A DNA stretch of 45,131 bases from Candidatus Poseidoniales archaeon (GCA_003602645.1 QQSI01000020.1:9452-54582), one strand, 5' to 3'; positions 1 to 8,953 are shown, numbered from the stretch's first letter. Made by a program: numbers and translations. The notes: a model not told the origin generated them from the letters alone.

Positions 1-168
1 GATTGCAACACCCGTTTTGGACAACCACTCACAACAGGTATGGCCTACATCTATGGTGACCAAGAATCGATGACAGTTGAGCCTGAATACATTCACAAGC
101 GCCACGAGCAGTTTTGGACTGCTAAGGCCCCAGAGGCAGAAGATTCCTCCGAAGGAGGTGACGAGTGA
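1..168 (+). CDS. rps24e: Ribosomal protein S24e, C-terminal part (5' end outside window)
   Basis: Reading frame 1 is open from the first base to a TGA and gives the last 55 residues of a protein. The segment [17 protein letters not shown] matches the conserved TxFGGGxTTGFAxIYD block of archaeal/eukaryal S24e, a small-subunit ribosomal protein. It is followed by a short acidic tail ([11 protein letters not shown]). The stop overlaps the start of the next gene (TGATG), so the two are translationally coupled. S24e followed by S27ae is a common archaeal pair, which supports both calls. The N-terminal half is not in the window, so start and total length are unknown. Confidence 0.88.
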   Translation, partial: DCNTRFGQPLTTGMAYIYGDQESMTVEPEYIHKRHEQFWTAKAPEAEDSSEGGDE

Positions 169-341
169 TGGGCGACGGTCCTAAAGCTGGTGCAAAGTGG
201 TCAAAGTATTCCGTTGGTGAAGACGGTACCTTGACTCGCAATGCTGAATTCTGCCCAAAGTGTGGACCTGGCGTTTTCTTGGCGGTTCACAAAGATCGTA
301 AATCATGTGGTCGCTGTGGTTACACTGAAACGATTGAGTGA
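168..341 (+). CDS. rps27ae: Ribosomal protein S27ae (zinc ribbon)
   Basis: A 57-residue ORF too short for the supplied track. It starts at an ATG that shares its A with the TGA of rps24e, preceded by the Shine-Dalgarno-like GGAGGTGA. The protein has a zinc ribbon of the S27ae type: CPKCGPG near residue 29, then CGRCGYTE near residue 48, with a basic N-terminus ([11 protein letters not shown]). Length and motif order are as expected for the archaeal protein, which lacks the ubiquitin fusion seen in eukaryotes. It acts in the 30S subunit. The overlap with rps24e indicates one operon. It converges on the minus-strand gene ending at 378, with 36 bp between stops. Confidence 0.92.
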   Translation: MGDGPKAGAKWSKYSVGEDGTLTRNAEFCPKCGPGVFLAVHKDRKSCGRCGYTETIE

Positions 342-377
342 TTGAGCACCATTGATGCTTCACCAATTTGACCAAGG

Positions 378-1304
378 TCAAAGGTTTGATTCGATCCATT
401 CTCCGTTGTTCAACAACAGGAAAATTCGTCCGTTATGCTCGAGGATGTGAACTGGAATTTCGCTCATAGTTTTTCGTTCAATGCCTTTGTTTGACAAATA
501 CAGTTCTTCTCTCCAACCGGCAATCCGCCATGCAGATTCATTTTCATTCCAAAAAGCATGTTGCACGGGTCCTGCTAATTGACCTTCGGCGCGAACTTCG
601 CCTGCCGTCAACCAGACCACACTCCCGTTGCCATAGACTAAGAGTTCATGTTGGTTTTTCGAATAGACTTCCTGAAGAACGCCATCATACACGAACACAT
701 CGGTCGATATAAGGTCGCCATTTTGCAAATCGTATGTGTTTCTTCCTCCGCCGCGCGACCACACCTTGAGTGAATTATGGTTGAGCGTTGCAGCAACAAT
801 ATCATTGGCCCGTGGCAATTTTTTCAACTCGGGCCATGTTGGCAATTCAATTCTCCAATGCTCCCCAGCATCGTTTCCCATGGCGTAGATTCCTTTCTTG
901 TAGAGCACAAATGCAAAGCCTTTCGCGTGACCACAAAGGGCGAGGGGTTCTGCATCCAAAACATGTGACCAAAGAGCCCCTTTTGGGTGTTGGGCAGCCT
1001 CAATGGTCGTACGAGTGCGTAGCACCCCCCTGTCAGGTCCTTCAACCAGGGGGAGATTGAAATCTAGAGCTGCCATACGTGCCATCAATAGTTCGTGGTC
1101 GATCCATGTTCCCACAAACACACCGTCTGCGATGCATGTTTGGCGAACCCCCATGGGAAAGGGGTTCGCAACTTCTCCTATCGGTGCTAAATGCTCATCA
1201 AGGCGAAGAAATTCTCCATCGATTCCCACTGCCATGTAACCTTGCGGGTGTTGAACGATCGTGAGTGCATGGAACGGGACACTCGGTGGTAAGGTGCCCG
1301 TCAT
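378..1304 (-). CDS. Unknown protein, possible beta-propeller
   Basis: A 308-residue protein with no family I recognise. The ORF track begins at a TTG (1349), but the ATG at 1304 (MTGTLPPSVPF) is preferred because the longer version would overlap the divergent dtdA region. The sequence alternates short hydrophobic strands with turns, for example GYMAVGIDGEFLRLD, GFAFVLYKKGIYAMG and HNGRIFLLLNNGEWIE. The spacing is like the blades of a beta-propeller, but no WD or Kelch signature is clear. No signal peptide or membrane helix is seen, so it is probably cytoplasmic. It is divergent from dtdA, with 75 bp between ATGs. The function is unknown and the fold is only inferred. Confidence 0.7.
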   Translation of the reverse strand: MTGTLPPSVPFHALTIVQHPQGYMAVGIDGEFLRLDEHLAPIGEVANPFPMGVRQTCIADGVFVGTWIDHELLMARMAALDFNLPLVEGPDRGVLRTRTTIEAAQHPKGALWSHVLDAEPLALCGHAKGFAFVLYKKGIYAMGNDAGEHWRIELPTWPELKKLPRANDIVAATLNHNSLKVWSRGGGRNTYDLQNGDLISTDVFVYDGVLQEVYSKNQHELLVYGNGSVVWLTAGEVRAEGQLAGPVQHAFWNENESAWRIAGWREELYLSNKGIERKTMSEIPVHILEHNGRIFLLLNNGEWIESNL

Positions 1305-1379
1305 GGATGGTGGTTGGTGGGGTGGTTTGTCAATCCTCCCACTCAACAAAATGAAAAGCCATCACCGCTTCAGAACACT

Positions 1380-2348
1380 ATGGTAGGCACCTCCGTCGTC
1401 TTGATTGTTGTGAGTGGGGGTGACATCGCATCTACAAACCAAGCTGAAGTTGTTCGGCAACTTGCCAACTGGAAAGCGCTCGATGATGTTGAAGGGCAGC
1501 CTGCTCATGCATGCAATGATGTGCGAATGTGGACGTTCCCGGATGGAGTGCTCTGGGAGGACAACCTCGACCAGCGTTGGCAAAAAGCCACAGGTGAACA
1601 AGTGACTGAGGTTATTTTTCCATCGCGTCATGTGGCTCAAAGTGGACGAGCCTGCTTGACCCTTCACCCAATTGGTGTTATGCAATTAGATCCCGAATCA
1701 GAGCCACCATTTGGCGGTAAAGCAGGTGATGCACCACCCCCCTCCACCCGTCTTGGCTCGTGGTGGCGGGAGTTATTGTCCCGCTCAAATGATGCAGATC
1801 TTGGTGAACCGTTTGACATCTCTCTTGAAGTCACCCACCATGGCCCATGGCTCAGCGTTCCTTCTTTGTTCATAGAAGTCGGATCCACGAGTGATACTTG
1901 GGGTCACCTTGGCGCTGCATCCCTTCTTGGCAAGCTCATTCACGAAGGACTTGGTTTAGATGGCGGCGAAGGTTTTGGCTCGTGGGATGCCGTAAAAAAT
2001 GCTGGTGAACCAGTCCTCATTACGCTTGGAGGGGGCCATTACGCTCCACGTGGTAACCTCACCGCTTCTGAAGAAGGTGTTTGGCTTGGCCACATGCTGG
2101 CCACTTACGCCCTTCCTTTTGACGGGCAACCGGAAGAGGGTGAGGATGCCCCAGGGTTTTGGAAGCAATCAATCGATGCCGCCTACGCCGCAACTCGTAT
2201 CGCTTTTCCAAACGGCAACATTGTGTTTTCAATGGACAAAAAGGCGTTCAAAGGGTGGCAACGCCAAGCCATTCGCCACCACCTCGAGCAATTAGGAGCT
2301 CCATTGCTCAAACGCAATGGTGTGCTTGATTTGGTTCAATCATCTTGA
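1380..2348 (+). CDS. dtdA: D-aminoacyl-tRNA deacylase (DtdA/GEK1 family)
   Basis: The enzyme hydrolyses D-amino acids mis-attached to tRNA, a zinc-dependent proofreading activity known for the archaeal/plant DtdA (GEK1) family. The middle of the protein carries the family's blocks: THHGP, then FIEVGST, and later GGGHYAPR near residue 220. The start is placed at the ATG at 1380 (MVGTSVVLIVVSGGD), because the family begins with a beta strand of this kind and the track's upstream 22 residues look non-coding. At 322 residues it is somewhat longer than typical members. Proline dehydrogenase follows on the same strand after about 65 bp. It fits with alaS, valS and rtcB elsewhere in the window as translation quality control. 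Confidence 0.88.
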   Translation: MVGTSVVLIVVSGGDIASTNQAEVVRQLANWKALDDVEGQPAHACNDVRMWTFPDGVLWEDNLDQRWQKATGEQVTEVIFPSRHVAQSGRACLTLHPIGVMQLDPESEPPFGGKAGDAPPPSTRLGSWWRELLSRSNDADLGEPFDISLEVTHHGPWLSVPSLFIEVGSTSDTWGHLGAASLLGKLIHEGLGLDGGEGFGSWDAVKNAGEPVLITLGGGHYAPRGNLTASEEGVWLGHMLATYALPFDGQPEEGEDAPGFWKQSIDAAYAATRIAFPNGNIVFSMDKKAFKGWQRQAIRHHLEQLGAPLLKRNGVLDLVQSS

Positions 2349-2413
2349 CGCTTCAATCATCAAAGCAAAAACCCTCAAGAGTCTCCTGTGCTGACAGACC
2401 ACTGGGTGAAGGC

Positions 2414-3391
2414 ATGGTCGGACTTTTTTCGAAGACTGTCGTCGCCGCCACCGTCCGGATGCCAAAATGGTTCGTGGGGTGGGTTTCAAGGCGGTATGTG
2501 GCAGGGCCAGCCCTTGAGGATGCGGTCAAGGTGATGAAGCGCCTGAGCGAAGAGGGTGCCTGCTTCACCGTCGACGTGCTTGGAGAAGAAATAACCAACC
2601 TTGATCAAGCACACTTTTTCTTTGAAGAATATGTTCGAGTTCTCGACGCCATTCGAACCCACAACCTCGACGCCAACCTCTCGATAAAGCCAACAGCTTT
2701 TGGATTGCTCATCGACCGGAAAAAGGGCATGGAGAACATCGAGAAGTTGGTCAAATTGGCGCATGACCAATCCATGTTTGTTCGCCTAGATATGGAAGAT
2801 CATCGCGTGACAAGCGATACCATTCAAGTCGTGCTCGACTTACATAAGAAGGGATTGACCAACGTTGGTACGGTGCTGCAAGGACGACTGTTTCGGACCT
2901 TGGATGACATCAATGCTCTAGAAGTCGAACTTGGTCCAGCCGCAGATTATCGAATTTGTAAAGGAATATACCTTGAGCCAGAAGACATCGCATACACTGG
3001 GTATCAGGACATCGTCGACTCAACCAATGCATGCATTGACAGAATGCTTCTTGCTGGTTCCTATTGTTCAATTGCCAGCCACGATCTGCCGGTCGTTGAT
3101 TATGCGTTAGAGGCACTCACCTCTCATGGCATGGGCCCAGGTCTTCCTGATCCACGTCCAAACGCTGGGCCGCAAAGGGATGCGAAAGGGCCGGGTTATG
3201 AATTCCAAATGTTGCTCGGCGTTCGGGGCCCATTGCGTCGTAAATTGGCTAAGGATGGTCATCGGACACGCGTGTACATCCCTTACGGAGAGAAATGGTA
3301 CGAATACAGCATTCGTCGCTTAAAGGAAAATCCAACGGTTGGAGCCCAAGTTGCAAAGGCATTTTTGATGCCGTGGACCAATCGACCGTGA
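2414..3391 (+). CDS. putA: Proline dehydrogenase (monofunctional, FAD-dependent)
   Basis: Predicted to oxidise proline to delta-1-pyrroline-5-carboxylate with FAD, the first step of proline catabolism. A PRODH TIM barrel is visible: LSIKPTAFGL (beta strand with the conserved Lys), VRLDMEDHRVT, GTVLQGRLFRT and YRICKGIYLEP in the expected order. It ends with the basic RVYIPYGEKWYEYSIRRLKENP, the substrate-binding region with the RR pair. The length (325 residues from the ATG at 2414) suits the short PutB-type enzyme, with no P5C dehydrogenase domain. The track's TTG start at 2345 adds 23 residues unlike the family. The stop directly abuts the stop of the convergent gene. No P5C dehydrogenase gene is in the window. 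Confidence 0.87.
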   Translation: MVGLFSKTVVAATVRMPKWFVGWVSRRYVAGPALEDAVKVMKRLSEEGACFTVDVLGEEITNLDQAHFFFEEYVRVLDAIRTHNLDANLSIKPTAFGLLIDRKKGMENIEKLVKLAHDQSMFVRLDMEDHRVTSDTIQVVLDLHKKGLTNVGTVLQGRLFRTLDDINALEVELGPAADYRICKGIYLEPEDIAYTGYQDIVDSTNACIDRMLLAGSYCSIASHDLPVVDYALEALTSHGMGPGLPDPRPNAGPQRDAKGPGYEFQMLLGVRGPLRRKLAKDGHRTRVYIPYGEKWYEYSIRRLKENPTVGAQVAKAFLMPWTNRP

Positions 3392-4168
3392 TCACCTTCG
3401 AGGTTGTTTCTTTCGCTTGTTGTTTGGCTGGACGCGTTTCTTGGTGATTTCTTTTGGCAGGATTGGATTTGGGTTGAATCCCAAGCGTCCTTCCTTCCAT
3501 GCTTGACGCCGCTCCCTCGGTGTGCGGGGTTCGAAATGCTCGGGGTTTGGAGGTTCATGGAGGTACATTCGTTTGATGTCCGGGGCGTCAACTGTGCCTC
3601 GCATCGTTCGTCCACGGCCGGTATGGATGGCTCGTATCCTCCAAGTCTGCCCATCCAATTCAATTAATTTACTCGCAGTGTACTTTGTTTCCTCTGGGAC
3701 AATAAGCACATCGGCCTCAGAATCTTCCCCACGTGTCATGGTGATTTTGACCCGAACCATGTCGCAACGCAATGCTGATGCTCTTGCGATGAGGGTGGCT
3801 TCAGCACGCTTAGCTTTCTTACCGTTTTTCAATTCAATTTGGTTGATCTTCCACAACTTTTCACCATCTTTGAACACATCTTCAAGTTCAATCATCTCAT
3901 CTGCGTCGATCTCCAAACGTGAGGTACTTGATGACGGTCCTTCGGTAAGAATGAATGGGATCTCTACGACAGGAGGCGGTCGTAAGTGGACGGTGTGGAC
4001 CTTTGAACAATCGATGCACTTCAGAAGGTAATCCATTCCTTTGCCCTTCTCTTTTTCCTTGAGAATTTCGTGGCCTGTGAGTTCATCACAAATAGGGCAA
4101 TGAACGGCATTTTCCAAGAAGACTTCTTCCTCTTCATAGAAATCTTCCATTTCTTCAGCCTCGTCCAT
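3392..4168 (-). CDS. HVO_0476-family zinc-finger protein
   Basis: The N-terminal region has a treble-clef or ribbon-like zinc site, CPIC then CIDC about 25 residues later. This is followed by a conserved all-beta part and a very basic C-terminal tail (KKRVQPNNKRKKQPRR). The combination matches the archaeal family annotated as HVO_0476 zinc-finger protein, whose molecular role is not established; nucleic acid or ribosome binding is plausible from the tail. The start is taken as the ATG at 4168 (MDEAEEMEDFYEEEE), preceded by GGGGAAGAG. A GTG at 4213 would add 15 residues. The strongly acidic N-terminus and basic C-terminus are notable. It converges on proline dehydrogenase with no intergenic base. 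Confidence 0.75.
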   Translation of the reverse strand: MDEAEEMEDFYEEEEVFLENAVHCPICDELTGHEILKEKEKGKGMDYLLKCIDCSKVHTVHLRPPPVVEIPFILTEGPSSSTSRLEIDADEMIELEDVFKDGEKLWKINQIELKNGKKAKRAEATLIARASALRCDMVRVKITMTRGEDSEADVLIVPEETKYTASKLIELDGQTWRIRAIHTGRGRTMRGTVDAPDIKRMYLHEPPNPEHFEPRTPRERRQAWKEGRLGFNPNPILPKEITKKRVQPNNKRKKQPRR

Positions 4169-4269
4169 GCTCTTCCCCAAAGTAAGCGCGGAATCACTCT
4201 CGTTTGAAGTCACCGGCCACGACTTAGGTTCATGCGAGGCTTCAAGGGGAAGTCATTGGAGGGGTTAAC

Positions 4270-5013
4270 ATGGTCACAACGGACGAGCCCTCTGCCTTGG
4301 CCAACAAGGAGGAGGTTCTTGCTCAACTGCTGACGGCAGACCCGCAACGCAGTCGCGATGAGCCCGAAATTGCGGCTAACATTAGCACACAATTACAACA
4401 CATGGGACTCTCAACATGGTCCATTTCCGCACATCGTCGTCTGAGGGATGCACTTGGTCGCATCAAACCAAACCGTGTCATCGAAGTTGGAGGTGGAATT
4501 GGCCATCGCTCGGCTTGGATTTATGATTTATTTAATGTGGATGGATACACTCCAGAGCGCTATGACATTATCGAAAATGGTGCTAAATTTGCGGTGATCC
4601 TTCATCGTTTGATGACCCGCCATAAAGCAGAAAGTTACACCAAAATTGTTGTTGGTGTTCTTGATGCTCTCGTCGGCGAAACACTTGCTTGGAAAGCTGC
4701 GTCATCCACCGGTTTGGAAGTAGGCGATTCACCCATTCAACCAGAAGCAGATGCCATCATTGTCGATGGAATTTCTGCAGTCAGGGCGAAGAATGTCGAA
4801 CTCATGCTGCCTTTCTTAGCCCCGGGCGGTGTGTTGTTCACAATGGAACCAGACATGCCTGTCGGTGATGTTGATCCTGATGATGAGCTTGGAATGGCGC
4901 TTGTTGAAGGGTTTAATGCTTGGATTGAATTGATTCAATCCTCCAATGAAACTCATCACATAGGATTCATGCCGCTCTTTGGCGGGACCCTCGTTGCTAT
5001 GATTCCTCGGTAG
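4270..5013 (+). CDS. Class I SAM-dependent methyltransferase, substrate unknown
   Basis: Rossmann-type methyltransferase signature: VIEVGGGIGHRSAWI is motif I (SAM-binding glycine loop) near residue 70, followed by an acidic region. EADAIIVDG stands at the motif IV strand near residue 160, and APGGVLFTMEP near 180 is the typical strand after the catalytic site. The overall pattern is like small-molecule O-methyltransferases, but I cannot assign a substrate. The ATG at 4270 has a good ribosome-binding site (GGAGGGG), and 247 residues is a normal size. Its last 17 bp overlap the 3' end of the convergent subtilase gene. Confidence 0.75.
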   Translation: MVTTDEPSALANKEEVLAQLLTADPQRSRDEPEIAANISTQLQHMGLSTWSISAHRRLRDALGRIKPNRVIEVGGGIGHRSAWIYDLFNVDGYTPERYDIIENGAKFAVILHRLMTRHKAESYTKIVVGVLDALVGETLAWKAASSTGLEVGDSPIQPEADAIIVDGISAVRAKNVELMLPFLAPGGVLFTMEPDMPVGDVDPDDELGMALVEGFNAWIELIQSSNETHHIGFMPLFGGTLVAMIPR

Positions 5014-6265
5014 TGGATTCAGGGTTTGGATTCGCAGCCTCAATGAGGGCTTTAATTTGGAGCAAGCCGTAGCCGTAATTATCGTCGTGTCCCTCTTGGT
5101 TGGCTTTTGGAAGGGATGATTGCTGAATCCATTGCTTCACCTGGTTGATGCTCGAAATATCACCTTGAGAGCCGTTTGCTGCGAGTTCTGGGTTGTTTTG
5201 AAGCAGCAGTGCAATCGCACCGGTCACGTAGACTGTTGCAGCACTGGTTCCATCACTGAGCGACCATGTTCCCTCCTTGTTGATGACCGCCACAGATTCA
5301 GCTGGTGCAACAAGTTCAGGTTTTTTGTGAGGATCAGAACGTGGAGTGATGATGGGCAATGGCCACAACCGACCGTTATTATCCCCGACTGACGAGCCTT
5401 CCCAATGGGTTCCCGATTGGGTCACACCGCCAACGCAAATGACCGCCGTTTCGCTGCATGGGGTCGCTACGTCACCATCGTCGCCTTCACCTCCATCATT
5501 GCCTGCAGCCGCAACGACATAGATTCCTGATTCAACCGCGTCTTCTGCTGCCTGAGCGGAGGAACGTTCCGAACCAAAATTGAACGGAAGAAGGCCTGGA
5601 GCCCCGCCTAGTGAGAGCGAGATAATGTGTGCGCCGTTTTCAGCACACCAGTCGATAGCTTCAGCGACAACCGCATCATCGCCTGATCCATTTGCTGCAA
5701 GCGCTTTGGCGACAAGGAGAGTGACATCTGGGGCGATGCCTTTCATCCAACCGTCGGCAACAAGGATACCAGCCATGCTTGTGCCATGTCCGTGATCATC
5801 GTACGGGAGGTTTGCATTACCAACAAAATCCTTCCATTTTGAGACACGAAGGTTGTCGAGGTCTTGGTGGTCTTTGTTCAATCCGGAGTCGACAATGCAA
5901 ACTGTAACACCAGCACCTGTCAAACTCACCTTGTTTGCTTGAATCAAATCGTCATAAATTTCCTGTGATTCAAGTGCGGCGGCTCCGGGCCGGTATCCGG
6001 TGAACTCACCGCCATCAAAAATGACAAAACCAACGTAGGCAAGACTTGCAATCATGATGAGTGAAAGGCTGAAACTGACAATCTTTTTCGCAATTGCAAT
6101 ATCCCCTTCCAGGGCTGATGGGTATTGTGCTGGGCCAGTGGTTTCACCCATGCTGTGTTGGGTGTTGATTTGTTCAGAGATTGGAGGTAAAGGTGGCAAT
6201 GGGGGGAGGGATGGTGTCTCTTCAATTGATGCGTTTGCATCGTCCCATTCGAATTGCTTGGACAT
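4997..6265 (-). CDS. Membrane-anchored subtilisin-like serine protease (S8)
   Basis: A 422-residue peptidase S8. After a Pro-rich cytoplasmic-looking N-terminus (PSLPPLPPLPP), one membrane helix (about residues 64-86, VSFSLSLIMIASLAYVGFVIF) anchors it. The catalytic domain then lies outside. The triad is visible in order: Asp in VCIVDSGLN, His in DDHGHGTSMAGI and Ser in SDGTSAATVYVTGA, with the oxyanion Asn in AAAGNDGG. No long propeptide is present between helix and domain. The ATG at 6265 is preferred over the track's TTG (6274), which overlaps the upstream stop. It is the last gene of a leftward run with sufS and the membrane/zinc-ribbon gene. The substrate is unknown. Confidence 0.88.
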   Translation of the reverse strand: MSKQFEWDDANASIEETPSLPPLPPLPPISEQINTQHSMGETTGPAQYPSALEGDIAIAKKIVSFSLSLIMIASLAYVGFVIFDGGEFTGYRPGAAALESQEIYDDLIQANKVSLTGAGVTVCIVDSGLNKDHQDLDNLRVSKWKDFVGNANLPYDDHGHGTSMAGILVADGWMKGIAPDVTLLVAKALAANGSGDDAVVAEAIDWCAENGAHIISLSLGGAPGLLPFNFGSERSSAQAAEDAVESGIYVVAAAGNDGGEGDDGDVATPCSETAVICVGGVTQSGTHWEGSSVGDNNGRLWPLPIITPRSDPHKKPELVAPAESVAVINKEGTWSLSDGTSAATVYVTGAIALLLQNNPELAANGSQGDISSINQVKQWIQQSSLPKANQEGHDDNYGYGLLQIKALIEAANPNPESTTEES

Positions 6266-6270
6266 GATAA

Positions 6271-7488
6271 TCAACTGAACGCCTGGACTGCTTCCTCGAA
6301 GGTATCGGCAAACAGTTTGACCTCCTCTTCGGTGTTGTAAAAATATGCTGACGCCCTGAGCGACCCATTTTCATGACCCCGGTTGTTGAACCATGAATGG
6401 ACACAATGCTGTCCACTCCGAACCATGACGCCTGCTGCTTCATCCAACAAAAGGGCGATGTCATGAGCAGGTAAATCGTTCATGAGGATCGAGCAAATCC
6501 CTCCTCGCTGGCTTGCATCTTCGGGCCCAATGATATCCACTTCGCTTAAACCGCTCACGGTTTTACTCATGATTCGATTAAGTTTGATTTCGTGTTCCTT
6601 GACTTTGTCCATGTCGAGGTTGGAAAGATAATCGATGGCAGCACCTGTTGCTATCATCCCCGAAAAGTGACCCAAACCACCTTCAAATCGAGCGGGCGGT
6701 GCCGCCCATTCGAGACCATCATAGTGGGATGTTTGGACAGTTTGTCCACCCCCTTGGATGGTGCGTAATTCGTCAAGGAGTTCGTAACGGCCCCACAAAC
6801 CACCCATGCCGGAGGGTCCGCACATTTTGTGAATGGAGAACGCAAGGAAGTCGATGTCTAAATCTTGAACATCCACATTCATGTGCGGTGTTGATTGAGC
6901 GCCATCCACGCAAATTAATGCCCCATGGTCGTGGGTGATTTTGGCAATCTCCTTGACGGGGATGGAGATTCCATCGAGGTTCCCAACATGGCTGACTGAA
7001 ACCATTTTCAATTTATCTCCAGCACTTGCACACGCTGCTTCAAAAGCCTCAATGTCGAAGGTGTTGTCTGGGTGTGACGCAACAACTCTGTGGTCAATTC
7101 CTTGCTCTCGTTCAAGTTGAAGCCATGGCACAAGGTTGGAGTTATGTTCTCGATCGGTCGTGAGGACAACATCGCCTTTGTTCCACTGCATACCGTGGGC
7201 GACTTGATTCAAGGATTGTGTTGCGTTTCGGGTGAACACCATTTCCTTGTTGCTTTCAGCATTCAAGAACTTGGCAAGTTTAGCCCTTGATGCGGATGTC
7301 GCTTGGGATACTTTTGTTCCATAGCGGTGGACGGAGCGGCCACCGCACCCGGGACCATTTGTGTAGTAGTCATGGATTGCGTCAACGACGGAATCAGGCT
7401 TGAGCGTGACACAAGCATTGTCGAGATACGCCGGTGCATTTTCATCACGAAGGGTCGGAAAATCTTGTCTCAGTTCGTTAAAATTCAT
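6271..7488 (-). CDS. sufS: Cysteine desulfurase, SufS-like (class V aminotransferase fold)
   Basis: A PLP enzyme that takes sulfur from cysteine as a protein-bound persulfide for Fe-S clusters or other thio-cofactors. Visible residues are His115 in DREHNSN (stacks on PLP), Asp195/Gln198 in VDGAQS, the Schiff-base lysine K221 in SIHKMCGPSG and the sulfur-carrying Cys362 in RSGQHCVHSW. The RxGxxC context puts it in the SufS/CsdA group rather than IscS. It is 405 residues from the ATG at 7488, which overlaps the upstream TGA by one base and has GGAGG seven bases before it. The GTG codons just upstream are less likely starts. No sufBCD genes are in the window. Confidence 0.9.
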   Translation of the reverse strand: MNFNELRQDFPTLRDENAPAYLDNACVTLKPDSVVDAIHDYYTNGPGCGGRSVHRYGTKVSQATSASRAKLAKFLNAESNKEMVFTRNATQSLNQVAHGMQWNKGDVVLTTDREHNSNLVPWLQLEREQGIDHRVVASHPDNTFDIEAFEAACASAGDKLKMVSVSHVGNLDGISIPVKEIAKITHDHGALICVDGAQSTPHMNVDVQDLDIDFLAFSIHKMCGPSGMGGLWGRYELLDELRTIQGGGQTVQTSHYDGLEWAAPPARFEGGLGHFSGMIATGAAIDYLSNLDMDKVKEHEIKLNRIMSKTVSGLSEVDIIGPEDASQRGGICSILMNDLPAHDIALLLDEAAGVMVRSGQHCVHSWFNNRGHENGSLRASAYFYNTEEEVKLFADTFEEAVQAFS

Positions 7489-8624
7489 CACCACGCCTCC
7501 ACGTCAGAAAGGAAATCCATGACGGGAGCATTAATCCCACATGATGGACAGTCGTACCGAGTCGGTGCTGCGGTTTTACAACTTGAGCACTTGCTTCCAA
7601 TGGTGCATGTTTTCGAACACCCCTCAGTCGGGCATGGCAATTGAATTTCTCCAGTTTTGTTTCGAGTGATTGCAACTGGGGCCTCACATTCGGGGCAAGT
7701 GGAATCGCTGCTTACAATGGATTCTTGAGATGAATTCGAGAGTTCTTGGTTGGCCAACATTGCAGCCCGTACTTGAACGACGGTGTCCTGTCCTAGCATT
7801 CGTTGAGGGTACCAAATGACAAGCATGAAAATTGGAATTGATACCAAGCCAGCCATCAGGTGGAGGACGAGCGTGAAGGTTCCCACATCCAAACGGTCGG
7901 CCACGAAGTGTGTCCCTGCCCAAGCAGAGAACATCGTGCTGCCAGTCCATGAAACCAGCATGAATCCCCAACCCATCAACGAATGTTCGGCCATCTCCAA
8001 TTCCATCAATCGGACATCTTCATGCAGGTGGTATTCCTCGATGTGAAGGTCCCTTGTTTCAAGCACTGCCTTCCAGAAAAAATAGATGAAAAAGAAGACC
8101 ATCAGGACAATCAAAGTCCCCATCATGGTGTCAGAGAGCACCAAGTTCTGAGGGAAATTAGGATTGGCCTGATGGTAGAGAATTTGAGCAACGACGAAGC
8201 AATTCCAAAAAATAAGCAACCATATTGCATTCGTCCTCATGATCGGAAACATGCTCCAAATTTGGACGGCAAACCATACCCATAGAGTCATTGAGATTAA
8301 CATCTGGAGGAAGACAACGCCAGATAACGACTGAATGCCTTCTGTCCCAATCTGCATTGGGTCGCCACCGCTCATGACTTCCGTAGAAAGCGAACCCAGG
8401 AGGAAAGCTACGGCACCAACGGCCATCGTCACCCAATGCTTTCGTTCCCATTCATGAAGCGCTAAACGGGTCGTAAACATCAGTTGGGTTTGCAGCACAT
8501 CGATGGTTTTCCCAAATCGATGAATGCTTGCAAATGAGAAGTAAGGGTCAAAATCCCTCAGGCGAAATGGCATTTCACCATGATCACCGTCGGCAATCAC
8601 TTCACCGGCGACTGCCTCGCTCAT
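7488..8624 (-). CDS. Six-helix membrane protein with C-terminal zinc ribbons, unknown
   Basis: A 378-residue protein. About six membrane helices are visible, near residues 64-83, 102-123, 132-151, 169-188, 216-237 and 250-272. After them comes a cysteine-rich tail with pairs CPEC, CPTEGC, CSSC and CPSC, likely two zinc ribbons on the cytoplasmic side. Between helices 4 and 5 is a charged, His-rich stretch (LHIEEYHLHEDVRLMELE). I do not recognise the family. It is the first gene of the leftward operon and its stop overlaps the sufS start (TGATG), so the products are co-translated. A role linked to membrane redox or metal handling would be speculation. Confidence 0.75.
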   Translation of the reverse strand: MSEAVAGEVIADGDHGEMPFRLRDFDPYFSFASIHRFGKTIDVLQTQLMFTTRLALHEWERKHWVTMAVGAVAFLLGSLSTEVMSGGDPMQIGTEGIQSLSGVVFLQMLISMTLWVWFAVQIWSMFPIMRTNAIWLLIFWNCFVVAQILYHQANPNFPQNLVLSDTMMGTLIVLMVFFFIYFFWKAVLETRDLHIEEYHLHEDVRLMELEMAEHSLMGWGFMLVSWTGSTMFSAWAGTHFVADRLDVGTFTLVLHLMAGLVSIPIFMLVIWYPQRMLGQDTVVQVRAAMLANQELSNSSQESIVSSDSTCPECEAPVAITRNKTGEIQLPCPTEGCSKTCTIGSKCSSCKTAAPTRYDCPSCGINAPVMDFLSDVEAW

Positions 8625-8700
8625 GCACTGGCTAAGAGGTCACCCTATGAGTTCTTTCGCTTCGTCCTCCTCCCTTATTCATAGGTATTTTTCCGTGAGC

Positions 8701-8706
8701 ATTAAA
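8701..8706 (+). promoter_or_regulatory. Candidate TATA element of the tRNA-Ser gene
   Basis: ATTAAA lies about 30 bases before the first base of the tRNA, in an otherwise GC-richer stretch. The spacing is as expected for an archaeal TBP site and equals that of the clearer TATA of tRNA-Thr. The sequence itself is only a partial match to a TATA box. Confidence 0.35.
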
Positions 8707-8733
8707 CGCAGAAGGCAAGTGGGCGGGTTACAA

Positions 8734-8819
8734 GCCGAGATCGCATAGCCTGGTAGTGCGCGCGACTGGAAATCGCGTGGGCCCGTCCCTCGGGAGTTCA
8801 AATCTCTCTCTCGGCGCCA
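8734..8819 (+). tRNA. tRNA-Ser (anticodon GGA), CCA encoded
   Basis: A class II tRNA of 86 nt including CCA. The acceptor arms GCCGAGA and TCTCGGC pair perfectly. The anticodon stem CGCGA/TCGCG encloses the loop CTGGAAA, so the anticodon is GGA. A long variable arm (GGG-CCCGT-CCC) is diagnostic of Ser or Leu. The T arm GGGAG-TTCAAAT-CTCTC is regular, and the discriminator base is G, as usual for archaeal tRNA-Ser. The 3' CCA is in the DNA. No intron is seen. It is transcribed toward the ion-channel gene. Confidence 0.96.
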
Positions 8820-8926
8820 TTTACCCAGTCTTCATTGTACCCATTTCAGGGATGCTTTCAATTTGGTATGCCATCAAGCCTGTTGGTAAAATTTCGACTG
8901 CAGTCCTCAGTATGCCGGGTTAAGAA

Positions 8927-8932
8927 TTTAAA
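8927..8932 (+). promoter_or_regulatory. Candidate TATA box of the sodium-channel gene
   Basis: TTTAAA in the context TAAGAATTTAAACAG is the only A/T block in the region and is centred about 25 bases before the ATG at 8954. That spacing would give a nearly leaderless transcript and supports the ATG over the TTG at 8948. It is a positional argument only. Confidence 0.45.
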
Positions 8933-8953
8933 CAGCCAAGGCCTCGATTGGTC

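Noticed and set aside
3522-4031. 169-residue plus-strand ORF
   Set aside because: Lies wholly opposite the HVO_0476-family gene, is Ser/Met-rich with no domain and no upstream signal; a reading-frame shadow.
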